A stretch of DNA of 64,000 bases from Neobacillus sp. CF12 (GTDB lineage: Bacteria > Bacillota > Bacilli > Bacillales > Cytobacillaceae). Location of the stretch: NCBI RefSeq assembly GCF_030348765.1, contig NZ_JAUCEU010000007.1:5677501-5741500 (forward strand), given 5' to 3'. Below the pieces are notes generated by a model. That model was given only the letters and a program-made list of their open reading frames with translations, made no database searches and had not been told where the DNA came from. Below, piece after piece: positions 53,216-62,917 of this stretch (within the stretch, counting starts at the first letter, position 1; every line of letters begins with the position of its first letter). Position numbers and translations under genes: made by a program.

Positions 53216-54181
53216 ATGAATATACCAATGCTTGATGTGGTTACCTTAGGGGAAACCATGGGTCTGTTTACTCCAAACAAACAAGGCTATTTACGTTATA
53301 CTAACCAGTTCTCCCAATCATTTGCAGGATCCGAAACAAATGTGGCCATTGGAGTATCTCGTATGGGGTATAAAGCCGGATGGATTAGTAGAGTTGGAAA
53401 GGACGAGTTTGGGAAAGGGTTATTGATGTTTTTACGAGGAGAGGATATTGATCTTACCTTTGTGAAAGAAGATAATGTATCCCCAACTGGTTTAATGTTT
53501 AAAGAATATTTAAGAGAAAATCAAACGAGGGTTTTCTATTATAGAAGTAACTCAGCGGCTAGTCGTCTTTCTCCTAAGGACATCGATGTTTCATATATAA
53601 GACAAGCAAAATATTTATTTGTATCTGGCATTACCCCTGCCTTGAGTAAATCCTGTCATCAAGCAGTAATGGCTGCAATAAAAATAGCGAAAGAACATGG
53701 GGTCCAAGTTGTGTTTGATCCAAATCTGCGGAAGACGCTGTGGGAAGAAGATGTTGCCCGGCAAACCTTACTTGATATTGCAAAACAAGCAGATATCGTT
53801 CTTCCCGGGATTAGTGAAGGTGAATTTTTGTTTGGAACGAACGATGTAAAGGAAATAGGAGATAAACTACTTGAATTAGGGGCCAAAACAGTCGTAATCA
53901 AGCTAGGGAAAGCAGGGGCCTCTGTAATCACTGGAAACGGGGTTGAGCATGTTCCAGGCTATAAGGTTCAGCGGGTAGTAGATCCGATTGGAGCTGGGGA
54001 TGCTTTTGCCGCAGGTTTCATAACAGGTCTACTAGATAAATTACCATTATATGAATCTGTTCAAAGGGCGAATGCATTTGGAGCACTTGCTACCCAGGTA
54101 AAAGGAGATATTGAAGGGCTTCCAGAACGTGAACAATTATCTCAATTTATGAATTCAACGTCAGATGATGTTGAACGGTAA
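53216..54181 (+). CDS. kdgK: 2-keto-3-deoxy-sugar-acid kinase (KdgK, PfkB family)
   Basis: A 321-residue PfkB-family kinase: TLGETMGLFTPN, AGSETNVAIGVSRMG, DPNLRKTLW, then the catalytic-base motif DPIGAGDAFAAGF. It should phosphorylate 2-keto-3-deoxy-galactonate or -gluconate. Start ATG 53216 lies 8 bases after the dgoD stop, with GGTGAT upstream; a longer frame into dgoD has no ribosome site. The order dgoD-kinase-aldolase fits the De Ley-Doudoroff route. Confidence 0.92.
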   Translation: MNIPMLDVVTLGETMGLFTPNKQGYLRYTNQFSQSFAGSETNVAIGVSRMGYKAGWISRVGKDEFGKGLLMFLRGEDIDLTFVKEDNVSPTGLMFKEYLRENQTRVFYYRSNSAASRLSPKDIDVSYIRQAKYLFVSGITPALSKSCHQAVMAAIKIAKEHGVQVVFDPNLRKTLWEEDVARQTLLDIAKQADIVLPGISEGEFLFGTNDVKEIGDKLLELGAKTVVIKLGKAGASVITGNGVEHVPGYKVQRVVDPIGAGDAFAAGFITGLLDKLPLYESVQRANAFGALATQVKGDIEGLPEREQLSQFMNSTSDDVER

Positions 54182-54197
54182 TAAAGGAGAGGAATCT

Positions 54198-54833
54198 ATG
54201 ATAATAGAACAATTTAAAGAACATAAGATTATCTCCATTGTAAGAGGAATAGCAGTGGAGGATGTAGAACAAATCTTTCAAACGTTATATGAAGAGGGAA
54301 TCAGGTTAATTGAGGTCACACTTAACACCGAACATGCCTTGACGATTATTAATGAGATGAGCCGGAAATTTGAAGGTCGAATGTTTGTTGGAGCTGGAAC
54401 CGTTCTTACACCTGAAATGGCAATCCAAGCGATTGAGGCTGGGGCTAAGTTTATTCTTACGCCTACCGTTAACATGGAAACAATACACACGGTCAAAACA
54501 GAGGGAGTCTTCTGTATTGCAGGTGCACTCACACCAACAGAAATTCTTACTGCCTATGAAAATGGTGCAGATCTAGTTAAGATATTCCCTGCTGGGACAA
54601 TGGGAGTAAATTATTTAAAAGATCTTCAAGGCCCATTGCCACAAATTCCAACCGTACCAACTGGTGGTATCGATGTAACCAACGCATTGGAATTTCTTGA
54701 GGCTGGAGCAACAGCACTTGGTGTAGGGAGCTCGATCGTAAAAGGGAAAAAAGGCTATGATGAAAATGACTTTGCTGAATTAAGAGAGAAAGCAAGTAAG
54801 TTCTTTCAAGTCTGTCATAGTAAAAATAGGTAG
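54198..54833 (+). CDS. KDPG/KDPGal aldolase (Eda/DgoA type)
   Basis: A 211-residue class I aldolase: IRLIEVTLNTEHA with the general-base Glu, FVGAGTVLTPEM, ADLVKIFPAGTMG with the Schiff-base Lys, and PTGGIDVTNALEFLEAGATALGVGS. It splits 2-keto-3-deoxy-6-phospho-galactonate/gluconate into pyruvate and glyceraldehyde 3-phosphate. AAAGGAGAGG precedes ATG 54198. Final gene of the operon; a terminator follows. Confidence 0.93.
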   Translation: MIIEQFKEHKIISIVRGIAVEDVEQIFQTLYEEGIRLIEVTLNTEHALTIINEMSRKFEGRMFVGAGTVLTPEMAIQAIEAGAKFILTPTVNMETIHTVKTEGVFCIAGALTPTEILTAYENGADLVKIFPAGTMGVNYLKDLQGPLPQIPTVPTGGIDVTNALEFLEAGATALGVGSSIVKGKKGYDENDFAELREKASKFFQVCHSKNR

Positions 54834-54847
54834 ATCTATATGTTTTT

Positions 54848-54880
54848 TCAAAAACCACAGTCATGTGCTGTGGTTTTTGC
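54848..54880 (+). terminator. Terminator of the sugar operon
   Basis: AAAACCACAG-tcatg-tgCTGTGGTTTT-TGC hairpin 15 bases after the aldolase stop. Confidence 0.88.
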
Positions 54881-55235
54881 TTGCCAAATTTTTATCTTTT
54901 AGCATTTACGAATGACGATTAAAATGGGAAAATGATAATGAAGTAATTAATAAAAAGGAGTTGAAATGTTTCCTATCATTACCTCTGTTTTTCAAAAGCC
55001 TCCGCATTTGTATTTTTAATACATCTTCTTCAAACTCTAACAAACCACACTATTAATCCTTTCAAAATTCAACATAATCTTGTACCTCTTTTTATAGTAT
55101 GTAAACTCTTCCAAATAGAGTTTAATTATATAATGCAACAATCTAATGGTCTATCTTGGATATATTTTTATCCTTTACAAAAAGACAAATGAAGTGGAAA
55201 ATGAATGCTGGATGCTTTAAAAAGGAGCAATCATA
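54881..55235. other. AT-rich intergenic region before topB
   Basis: About 355 bases. A possible 17-codon frame at 54966-55019 (MFPIITSVFQKPPHLYF) has a good ribosome site, AAAAGGAGTTGAA, but no other support and could be a chance or a leader peptide. The rest is AT rich, without clear gene or strong inverted repeats. Confidence 0.4.
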
Positions 55236-57416
55236 ATGAAATTAATTATCGCTGAAAAGCCAGATCAAGGATCAACATTGGCTTCTATTTTTAAACATAA
55301 AAAACAAAGTGGTTTTATAGAAATTTTTCCAAACGAGACTTTTCCAAATGGTGCGTACGTCACTTGGGCAATTGGGCATTTATGTCAGCTGGTGAACCCA
55401 GAAAAGTACGAGCCAGGATGGAAGAAATGGTCGCTGGAAAATTTGCCAATGATACCGAACCAATTCCAATACGAAGTAACGAAGGATAAAGTAAAACAAT
55501 TTTCTGTTATTCAGAAGCTTGTGAATAACCCCGCGGTAACAGAAATAATACACGCGGGCGATGCGGGGCGTGAGGGTGAATTAATTATCCGTAACATTCT
55601 TCGGATCACAGGTTGTAAGAAGCCAATGAAACGTCTTTGGATTTCTTCTTTAACGCCGAACTCGATTCGCGAGGGGTTTAATAAATTATTAGACGAAGAC
55701 TATACAAGGAATTTATATTATGAAGCGTACACTCGGGCATGTGCGGACTGGGTTGTTGGAATGAATGCCTCGCGGCTCTATAGCTTACTATTACAAAAAC
55801 AAGGGTTTTCTGATGTATTTTCGGTAGGAAGGGTGCAGACTCCAACCTTAGCTCTTATTGTAAAAAGAGAAATAGAAATTGAAAATTTCAAATCCGAGCC
55901 CTTTTGGGAAGTAATTGCACATTTTAACATTGAGGGTAAGAAATACAGTGGTAAGTGGCAGAATGATGGAGAATCAAGAGTAAAAACAAAAGAAATGGCA
56001 GAGAAGGTTGCGGCGTTTTGCCGAGAAAAGTCAGCAGAAGTTTCAGATGTTATATCAGAAAGAAAAGAATTTTTACCACCGTTTCTTTATAATCTCTCTG
56101 CTCTTCAGGCTGAAGCAAATCGACGATATAAATTTCCACCAAAGAAGACACTAGATGTACTGCAAAAACTATATCAAAAAGGAAATGTCTCATATCCCCG
56201 CTCGGATTCGCGGCATGTAACGAAGGAAGAAGCAAATACATTTCCTGAAATTCTTTCTAAATTAAGTCATATTAATGGCTATGAAAAATTTTTCCCATTG
56301 CCAGTTGAATCAATTATTGATAATAAGCGGTATGTGAATGAAAAAAAGGTGACGGATCACTACGCCATTATTCCTACCGAACAAATTCCAAATGTTGATC
56401 GGCTAGATCCAGATGAAAAGAAACTGTATGACCTCATTGTCACGAGTTTAATAGCAGCACATTATCCGAAAGCGATTGCCGAATACACGACGGTAACAAC
56501 ATTAGTAGATGGACGAGCGGTTTTTCAATCAAAGGGAAAAGTTCAAATTGAAGAAGGCTGGCGAAAGGTAATCAACCAAAAGGAAAAAGAGGACGAGCCT
56601 GCTCTCCCTCAACTGTCAAAAGGTGAGCAAGGTCGTACGACGAAGGTAGATGTAAAAGAGAGCCAGACACAACCGCCAAAACGCTATACTGAAGGTCAGT
56701 TAATCACGTTAATGAAGACGGCCGGCAAGCATATCGAAGATAAAGAAATGGAAAAAATATTATCTAAGACGGAAGGTCTTGGTACCGAGGCCACAAGAGC
56801 CGGTATTATTACCATGCTGAAGGATAGAAAATATATCGATGTAACCAAGAACTTGGTTTATGCAACTTCAAAGGCTAGAATATTGATAGATGCTATTGGA
56901 CAGGAAATTCTCGCTTCTCCAGAAATGACAGCCAAATGGGAGCAGAAACTAAAAGAAATATCAGAAGGCGCAGCTTCCCCTAAGAACTTTATGGAACAAA
57001 CCAATAAAATGGTATCGCATCTAATTTCTTCAGGAGTGGGTCATTCTGCTAATTGGGCATTTTCAGAAGATGTTCGTGAAAATTTCACTCCTAGTAAGAA
57101 GATGACAAAGGGTAAAGGCAGTACGAAACTTGGCAACTGCAAAAAGTGTGATGGCTCAGTCGTTGATAAAGGAAGTTTTTACGGTTGTTCAAACTATCAA
57201 AAAAACCAATGTAATTTCACGATATCAAAAAAGATTCTCGGAAAAAACATTACCCAAAAGAATATTAAGCTTCTTTTATCTGAAGGCAAAACAGACTTAA
57301 TTGAAGGTTTTACCAACAAAGATAAAACTTTTAATGCAAAGCTTTTTCTAGATGAGCAGGAGAAAAGGGTAAAGTTTTTATTTGAGGATCATCCAAAAGA
57401 ACAAAACACAAATTAG
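55236..57416 (+). CDS. topB: DNA topoisomerase III
   Basis: A 726-residue type IA topoisomerase. N-terminal Toprim: LIIAEKPDQGSTLA, then HAGDAGREGELIIRNIL with the acidic triad. The active tyrosine is in GNVSYPRSDSRHV (about 315). GLGTEATRAGIITML lies near the end of the core, and a C-terminal CKKCDG...GCSNYQKNQCNF segment is a zinc-ribbon-like tail. It decatenates DNA during replication and recombination. AAAAAGGAGCAATCATA precedes the ATG. Confidence 0.94.
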   Translation: MKLIIAEKPDQGSTLASIFKHKKQSGFIEIFPNETFPNGAYVTWAIGHLCQLVNPEKYEPGWKKWSLENLPMIPNQFQYEVTKDKVKQFSVIQKLVNNPAVTEIIHAGDAGREGELIIRNILRITGCKKPMKRLWISSLTPNSIREGFNKLLDEDYTRNLYYEAYTRACADWVVGMNASRLYSLLLQKQGFSDVFSVGRVQTPTLALIVKREIEIENFKSEPFWEVIAHFNIEGKKYSGKWQNDGESRVKTKEMAEKVAAFCREKSAEVSDVISERKEFLPPFLYNLSALQAEANRRYKFPPKKTLDVLQKLYQKGNVSYPRSDSRHVTKEEANTFPEILSKLSHINGYEKFFPLPVESIIDNKRYVNEKKVTDHYAIIPTEQIPNVDRLDPDEKKLYDLIVTSLIAAHYPKAIAEYTTVTTLVDGRAVFQSKGKVQIEEGWRKVINQKEKEDEPALPQLSKGEQGRTTKVDVKESQTQPPKRYTEGQLITLMKTAGKHIEDKEMEKILSKTEGLGTEATRAGIITMLKDRKYIDVTKNLVYATSKARILIDAIGQEILASPEMTAKWEQKLKEISEGAASPKNFMEQTNKMVSHLISSGVGHSANWAFSEDVRENFTPSKKMTKGKGSTKLGNCKKCDGSVVDKGSFYGCSNYQKNQCNFTISKKILGKNITQKNIKLLLSEGKTDLIEGFTNKDKTFNAKLFLDEQEKRVKFLFEDHPKEQNTN

Positions 57417-57495
57417 TAACAAAGTGATAATTCAACTTGTCACTATTTTTGTTCTATAGTAAACTTTTAGGAGAGTAATTTTTTGGAGGTACGGG

Positions 57496-57915
57496 ATGCC
57501 AACACCTAGTATGGAAGATTATATAGAACAAATTTATATGTTGATTGAAGAAAAAGGGTATGCCCGAGTTTCAGATATTGCGGAAGCCTTATCTGTTCAT
57601 CCCTCCTCAGTAACAAAAATGGTACAAAAGTTAGACAAAGATGAGTATCTCGTTTATGAAAAGTATAGAGGATTTAGTTTAACTACAAAAGGAAATAAGA
57701 TTGGTAAACGCCTCGTATTCAGACATGATTTATTAGAACAATTCCTAAAAATCATCGGCGTTAAAGATGAAAATATCTATAAAGATGTAGAAGGAATAGA
57801 ACACCACTTAAGCTGGGATTCGATTGAAAGAATCGTTGACCTCGTTCAATTTTTCCAAGAAGATGAAACGAGAATAGAAGCATTAAAAGAAATTCAAAAA
57901 CAAAACGAATCTTAA
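57496..57915 (+). CDS. mntR: Manganese-responsive repressor MntR
   Basis: A 139-residue DtxR-family regulator. The winged helix covers about 1-70; the metal ligands known for B. subtilis MntR are all present at the same numbers: Asp8, Glu11, His77, Glu99, Glu102 and His103. It represses Mn import genes when Mn(II) is high. GGAGGTACGGG precedes the ATG. Confidence 0.96.
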   Translation: MPTPSMEDYIEQIYMLIEEKGYARVSDIAEALSVHPSSVTKMVQKLDKDEYLVYEKYRGFSLTTKGNKIGKRLVFRHDLLEQFLKIIGVKDENIYKDVEGIEHHLSWDSIERIVDLVQFFQEDETRIEALKEIQKQNES

Positions 57916-57922
57916 GTAATAG

Positions 57923-57954
57923 TAAAGCACCTGGTGGATTCCAGGTGCTTTTTA
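57923..57954. terminator. Bidirectional terminator, mntR and DUF3892-like gene
   Basis: AAAGCACCTGG-tggatt-CCAGGTGCTTT with A and T flanks. Confidence 0.88.
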
Positions 57955-58164
57955 GAATAAATCAGGATAATGCTCAAAGGATTGTTCTAACTCTGGACTT
58001 AGGACTAGTTTACCATCATGATCCTCTGTTGCTTGAACGCCTTTGATACTGCCGTTTGTTGCTTCCATTAACGCTTTTTGATAGGAGATGATTCGACCTC
58101 CGGATGTCACAAAGCTAATAATCTCCCCAAAATGATTCCGATGCAATGCCACAACTGTTTCCAC
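57952..58164 (-). CDS. DUF3892-like small protein
   Basis: A 70-residue protein: VVALHRNHFGEIISFVTSGGRIISYQKA followed by NGSIKGVQATEDHDG and an end with YPDLF. The pattern of a short beta hairpin with GRIIS and INGVxxxxxxDG matches DUF3892. AAGGGGGG lies before the GTG start. Its role is unknown. Confidence 0.7.
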   Translation of the reverse strand: METVVALHRNHFGEIISFVTSGGRIISYQKALMEATNGSIKGVQATEDHDGKLVLSPELEQSFEHYPDLF

Positions 58165-58264
58165 AACGTTTCCCCCCTTTTTTCGATATTCTTTCTATAA
58201 TTTACGAAAAATAAACGAAGAGGGGATTAATAATTTTAAGACGAATTATACAAATAAGATATAC

Positions 58265-58298
58265 AAAAGAAGCATCGGTAACCCCGATGCTTCTTTGT
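58265..58298 (-). terminator. Terminator of metA
   Basis: AAAGAAGCATCGG-taac-CCGATGCTTCTTT hairpin right after the metA stop. Confidence 0.9.
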
Positions 58299-59207
58299 TT
58301 AATCCCAATTAAAAGGTGTTTCTTGATATACGTAATAGTTGAGCCAGTTTGAAAAGAACAAGTGGCCATGTGATCGCCAACGATTAATTGGCGGCTGTGT
58401 TGGATCGTTATTTGGAAAGTAATTTTCCGGAATATGAATTTTCAGCCCTCTAGTAATATCTCGATTGTATTCCTGTGCTAAGGAATCGGATTCGTATTCC
58501 AAATGTCCAGTAATCATCACATGCTTTCGGTCGCGAGAGGCGATAAGCAAAGCCCCAGCCTCTTCCGACGCAGCTAATAGTTTAAGTGCAGGATTCTCAT
58601 GAATTTCCCCAATTGAAACATCCGTATAGCGAGAATGGGGAGCATAAAAATGATCATCAAATCCGCGTAAGAGGAAATCATTATGCTCGAAGATTTGATG
58701 CTCATAAATTCCTGAGCATTTACGAGTTAATTCAAATTTATCAATACCATAATGATAAAATAGTGCAGCCTGTGCTCCCCAACAAATATGTAGGGTCGAG
58801 GTGACATTGGTTTTTGTCCAATCCATAATTTCAGTGAGTTCTTCCCAATACTTAACTTGTTCAAACTCCATTAACTCAACAGGAGCACCAGTGATAATCA
58901 TGCCATCGTATTTTTGATTTTTTACCTCTGAAAATGTTGTATAGAATTGTTCAAGATGCTGTTTGCTTGTGTTCGTAGATTCATAGGAATTGGTTTTTAA
59001 AAATTTGACATTTACTTGCAGCGGGCTGTTCCCCAAAAGCCGTAAGAGCTGCGTCTCTGCCTTTTCTTTTTCCGGCATTAAATTTAGAATAAGAAGTTTT
59101 AATGGCCGAATATCCTGTTGGATTGCCCGTTCGTCGTCCATAACAAAGATATTCTCCTGTTCAAGAATTTCTCTTGCTGGCAACAGCTTTGGAATGTTAA
59201 TAGGCAA
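58299..59207 (-). CDS. metA: Homoserine O-acetyltransferase (MetA/HTA type)
   Basis: A 302-residue MetA. Catalytic Cys142 is in [12 protein letters not shown], and the His/Glu partners lie in APHSRYT and TGHLEYE. Residue 111 is Glu in [13 protein letters not shown]; in B. cereus this Glu selects acetyl-CoA, whereas Gly gives succinyl-CoA. Thus the enzyme should make O-acetyl-homoserine for methionine synthesis. GGGGGAG lies before the TTG start. I see no SAM riboswitch upstream. Confidence 0.92.
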   Translation of the reverse strand: MPINIPKLLPAREILEQENIFVMDDERAIQQDIRPLKLLILNLMPEKEKAETQLLRLLGNSPLQVNVKFLKTNSYESTNTSKQHLEQFYTTFSEVKNQKYDGMIITGAPVELMEFEQVKYWEELTEIMDWTKTNVTSTLHICWGAQAALFYHYGIDKFELTRKCSGIYEHQIFEHNDFLLRGFDDHFYAPHSRYTDVSIGEIHENPALKLLAASEEAGALLIASRDRKHVMITGHLEYESDSLAQEYNRDITRGLKIHIPENYFPNNDPTQPPINRWRSHGHLFFSNWLNYYVYQETPFNWD

Positions 59208-59402
59208 GGTGCACTCCCCCTTTTTTTCATATCTGGTTTAAGTATATAGTATTTTTTCAAAAATTCGGTCATTAACATTATAAACATTATCTTAATTTCA
59301 GAAAAGAATAATTTTTTTTGTAAGAAATAGTTCACGAAATAAATCAGCGATTTGATACAATATAAGAGGTTAACAATTCTATGTGAATGCGGGGGATCAT
59401 TT

Positions 59403-61091
59403 TTGCAAATGAAAACATCAGTTAAGTCCGACATTGAAATTGCACAAGAATCAACCATGAAGCCAATTGTTGAGATTGCCAAAACAATTGGTCTAGCGGA
59501 GGATGATCTCGAACTTTTTGGGAAATACAAAGCGAAAATCTCGTATGAAGCACTAGCAAATATAGAAACAAATGAAAGCGGTAAAATCATCCTCGTTACT
59601 TCTATTAATCCTACGCCTGCTGGTGAAGGAAAATCAACGGTAACAGTTGGGCTGGGTGACGCCTTCAGGCAAATTGGAAAGAAAGCAATCATTGCAATAA
59701 GGGAGCCTTCCCTAGGTCCAACAATGGGAATTAAAGGTGGAGCAACCGGTGGCGGCTATTCACAGGTATTACCGATGGAAGACATTAATTTGCATTTTAC
59801 AGGTGACTTGCATGCCATTACGACAGCCAATAATGCACTAGCTGCACTACTGGATAATCATATTCAACAAGGTAATGAGCTTAACATTGATCAGCGCCGC
59901 ATTGTCTGGAAACGTGCCGTTGACTTAAATGATCGAGCGCTAAGAAAAGTTATTATCGGACTTGGCGGACCACTTCAAGGAGTTCCTCGTGAAGATGGCT
60001 TTGATATTACCGTTGCCTCAGAAATCATGGCCGTTTTATGTTTAGCTTCGGATTTGAAGGATTTAAAAATCCGGTTAGCACGGATGGTTGTTGCTTATAA
60101 TGATAAAAAGGAACCAGTAACCGTTGGTGACCTTGAAGTACAAGGCGCGCTGACGCTATTGCTAAAGGATGCGGTGAAACCGAACCTGGTGCAAACCATT
60201 GAACATACTCCTGCACTCGTACATGGTGGTCCCTTCGCAAATATTGCTCATGGCTGCAACAGTGTGATTGCTACTCGTACGGCTGCAAAACTCGCCGATT
60301 TTGTGATCACAGAAGGCGGATTCGGTGCGGATTTAGGAGCGGAAAAGTTTTTACATATTAAAGCAAGAAGTGCTGGGATTAAGCCAGAAGCTGTTGTGAT
60401 TGTTGCAACCATTCGAGCGTTAAAAATGCATGGCGGAGTTGCAAAATCGGATTTAGCAAGAGAAAATATCCCATCATTAACCCTGGGCTTTGCGAATTTA
60501 CAAAAACATATCGAAACGATTAAAAGCTTTGGTTTACCTGTGGTGGTGGCGATTAATAAATTTATTACCGATACGGAACTAGAAGTTCAAACACTACTTG
60601 AATGGTGTAAACGGGAGGCTGTGCCTGTTGCCTTAACAGAGGTCTGGGAAAAAGGTGGAGCAGGTGGAGTTGAACTAGCAGAAACACTTTTAGCCGTTAT
60701 CGAAAAGGAAGAAAATAAGTTCCATCCACTTTACGAATTATCTGATTCTCTTGAATCAAAGGTTCGGACTGTTGTCCAGAAGGTTTATGGCGGAAAAGAT
60801 GTAGAGTTTTCTTCTAAGGCCAAAAAACAGCTGGAGGATTATGAAAGATTCGGCTGGTCTAATTTAGCGATTTGTATGGCGAAATCACAATACTCCTTGT
60901 CCGATGACCCAACGAAACTAGGGAGACCAACTAATTTTACGGTAAATGTTAGAGAGTTTAAACCATCGATTGGTGCTGGTTTTATCGTTGCATTAACTGG
61001 AGAAGTAATGACCATGCCAGGATTACCGAAGAAACCTGCAGCCCTAAATATGGACGTGGACGAAACAGGCAAGGCTCTAGGGTTGTTCTAA
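59403..61091 (+). CDS. fhs: Formate-tetrahydrofolate ligase
   Basis: A 562-residue enzyme that joins formate to tetrahydrofolate with ATP. The P-loop-like [51 protein letters not shown] and [10 protein letters not shown] are highly characteristic. GGGGGATCAT lies 5-6 bases before TTG 59403 and 12 before ATG 59409; either may be used, and a longer upstream frame lacks a site. It supplies C1 units for purines and serine/glycine. Confidence 0.93.
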   Translation: MQMKTSVKSDIEIAQESTMKPIVEIAKTIGLAEDDLELFGKYKAKISYEALANIETNESGKIILVTSINPTPAGEGKSTVTVGLGDAFRQIGKKAIIAIREPSLGPTMGIKGGATGGGYSQVLPMEDINLHFTGDLHAITTANNALAALLDNHIQQGNELNIDQRRIVWKRAVDLNDRALRKVIIGLGGPLQGVPREDGFDITVASEIMAVLCLASDLKDLKIRLARMVVAYNDKKEPVTVGDLEVQGALTLLLKDAVKPNLVQTIEHTPALVHGGPFANIAHGCNSVIATRTAAKLADFVITEGGFGADLGAEKFLHIKARSAGIKPEAVVIVATIRALKMHGGVAKSDLARENIPSLTLGFANLQKHIETIKSFGLPVVVAINKFITDTELEVQTLLEWCKREAVPVALTEVWEKGGAGGVELAETLLAVIEKEENKFHPLYELSDSLESKVRTVVQKVYGGKDVEFSSKAKKQLEDYERFGWSNLAICMAKSQYSLSDDPTKLGRPTNFTVNVREFKPSIGAGFIVALTGEVMTMPGLPKKPAALNMDVDETGKALGLF

Positions 61092-61110
61092 CATAATTGA
61101 GGTGAATGGA

Positions 61111-61644
61111 ATGTTTGATCCAACTGCTTTTGATAATATGAAAGTAGTTATCGAAGGGGCGTTATATGATTTAGATTTAGCTGGAGAAATAGCTATTATT
61201 GACCGGAACGACATCGTCAATATGGCGAAAATGTCCAGGAGTTTTGATGTTCACTTTCAATTATCTTCAACACAACAGGAGACTGTTACTGCTAAATTGG
61301 AAATTAAAGCAGATTTGATCAATCTCGCTGCTGAACTATTGCCAAATTCTCTTTTACAAAAACATTCTGGTTGCACTATAAAGTTACATTTCTTTCATCA
61401 AGGCATTACCGATGAAGTTCAATTAAAAAATATTCAAGAAATTCTCTTTGATATTTGGGGAGAGACAAGAGAGATTAGTCAATCGGTAACCCTGATTCCT
61501 TCAAAATCTCTGATTCAAAATTGTATTTCAATTGAATTTGACAGACTTATCAGTGAGGATCAAATGGATGATTTGGTTGAGATGATTCAATATATGATGA
61601 AAACCAATCAACACTTGCAATCATACCTTAGCGAAATGAATTAA
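61111..61644 (+). CDS. Hypothetical protein after fhs
   Basis: A 177-residue soluble protein starting MFDPTAFDNMKVVIEGALYDLDLAG. The Asp/Glu-rich ends and an amphipathic helix at the C-terminus (LVEMIQYMMKTNQHLQSYL) are visible; I see no motif. GAGGTGAATGGA precedes ATG 61111, 19 bases after fhs, suggesting one transcript. It ends at a terminator. Function unknown. Confidence 0.75.
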   Translation: MFDPTAFDNMKVVIEGALYDLDLAGEIAIIDRNDIVNMAKMSRSFDVHFQLSSTQQETVTAKLEIKADLINLAAELLPNSLLQKHSGCTIKLHFFHQGITDEVQLKNIQEILFDIWGETREISQSVTLIPSKSLIQNCISIEFDRLISEDQMDDLVEMIQYMMKTNQHLQSYLSEMN

Positions 61645-61650
61645 ATATCT

Positions 61651-61685
61651 TAAAGCCAGCTATCACATTTTAGCTGGTTTTTTCT
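61651..61685 (+). terminator. Terminator after the fhs transcript
   Basis: AAGCCAGCTA-tcacat-TTTAGCTGGTT-TTTTC hairpin 7 bases after the stop. Confidence 0.88.
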
Positions 61686-61776
61686 TGTTATTATTATTTA
61701 CAAGTAAGCGATTTCAAGGTACGATTATTTTAACTAGATAATAGGACCTCGTACTAAATATAAGGGGGAGAATACT

Positions 61777-62625
61777 TTGGTAAAAACGGCTTGGGTAACT
61801 GATAGTACGGCATATTTAGATGATCAATTAAAGAATCATCCTGATTTGTATATAATCCCATTAACTATTTTACTAGAGGGTGAAGAATTTGCGGATGGAG
61901 TAGATTTAAGTGCGGCACAGCTTTATGCGAGATTAAAGGAACTTAAATCTCCGCCAAAAACATCACAGCCTGCGGTTGGCGTTTTTCAAGAATTATACGA
62001 AAAACTTTCTAAAGATTATGATCAGGTGGTCGCAGTACTGATTTCTGGGAAATTAAGTGGCACTGTTTCTTCGAGCGAACAAGCAGCAAAACTTGTTGAC
62101 ATTCCAGTGACAACCTTTGATTCCAATATTCTGACCGCTCCGATGTCTGCTTTATTGAAAAAAGGTATGGAATTGGTTGAAGCAGGCCAAAGCATTGAAT
62201 CTGTAATCGACCAACTAGAAACATTGAAGAGCACAAATGAAACCTATGTGTTAATTGGGAGCTTAGAACAGCTTCATCGCAGCGGCAGGATGTCTGGATT
62301 ACAGTTTTTCTTGGGTAGCATGCTTAATGTAAAACCCATCATTTCCATTGAAGAAGGCGCCCTTAATACAAAGGAAAAGGTAAGAAGCGATAAAAAGGCA
62401 AAGGAAAAGATTCTTGATTACCTTAAATCCTCTTACGAAAAGAATAAATTTAAAGAGGTTTATATTCTTTATGGCCTGCATCGGGAGAATGCAAATGAAT
62501 GGAAAGAAGAAATAGAAAAAATATATCCTGAGCTAAACGTGATTTGTTGTCCACTTGGTGCTGTTATTGGTGTCCACGCAGGTGAAAACACACTTGGCAT
62601 CAGCTGGCATAATGGTTTGAAATAA
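61777..62625 (+). CDS. DegV family fatty-acid-binding protein
   Basis: A 282-residue DegV protein. AWVTDSTAYLDDQL at the start, ISGKLSGTVSSSEQA and SLEQLHRSGRMSG are the fatty-acid-pocket motifs. Such proteins (FakB) present exogenous fatty acids to the kinase FakA. AAGGGGGAG precedes the TTG start. No FakA gene is in the window. Confidence 0.92.
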   Translation: MVKTAWVTDSTAYLDDQLKNHPDLYIIPLTILLEGEEFADGVDLSAAQLYARLKELKSPPKTSQPAVGVFQELYEKLSKDYDQVVAVLISGKLSGTVSSSEQAAKLVDIPVTTFDSNILTAPMSALLKKGMELVEAGQSIESVIDQLETLKSTNETYVLIGSLEQLHRSGRMSGLQFFLGSMLNVKPIISIEEGALNTKEKVRSDKKAKEKILDYLKSSYEKNKFKEVYILYGLHRENANEWKEEIEKIYPELNVICCPLGAVIGVHAGENTLGISWHNGLK

Positions 62626-62680
62626 CTTTATCCCCAAATGAGCATACTAAAACGGCAGTTCATTTTAGTGTGAGGGGGTA

Positions 62681-62842
62681 ATGGTCATTACTAAGCAAGG
62701 AAGACAAAATTCAAATATGACGCGTGAGCAAATTGAAAAACAAGATCAGAAAAATGATGTTGAACTTGGCAACGATTTTACAATTGGTAACACAAAATCG
62801 CAAAGCCAGAAAAAAAGCGGTCGTCAAGCAAACAAAAAATAA
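62681..62842 (+). CDS. Small Lys/Gln-rich protein, possibly spore related
   Basis: A 53-residue basic and polar protein (MVITKQGRQNSNMTREQIEK... ending SGRQANKK). Its Gln, Asn and Lys content resembles small spore proteins, but I cannot assign a family. GAGGGGG is only about 2 bases from ATG 62681; ATG 62717 has AAGGAAGA about 12 bases away, so the start is doubtful. A terminator directly follows the stop. Confidence 0.5.
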   Translation: MVITKQGRQNSNMTREQIEKQDQKNDVELGNDFTIGNTKSQSQKKSGRQANKK

Positions 62843-62869
62843 CTCCGAAATCTTTCGGGGTTATTTTTT
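62833..62869 (+). terminator. Terminator after the small basic gene
   Basis: AAAAAATAACTCCGAA-atc-TTTCGGGGTTATTTTTT hairpin; overlaps the stop. Confidence 0.9.
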
Positions 62870-62917
62870 GTTTGTTTTTCATGATAAAATAGCAAGGGTG
62901 AAGGAAGGTGTTTCTAA

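Noticed and set aside
45845..54833. Sugar operon as a recently transferred island
   Set aside because: I see no flanking integrase, tRNA or repeat, and base composition looks like its neighbours; transfer cannot be supported from this window.
59208..59402. SAM riboswitch or T-box before metA or fhs
   Set aside because: No antiterminator/terminator pair or conserved core can be seen in the short leader regions.
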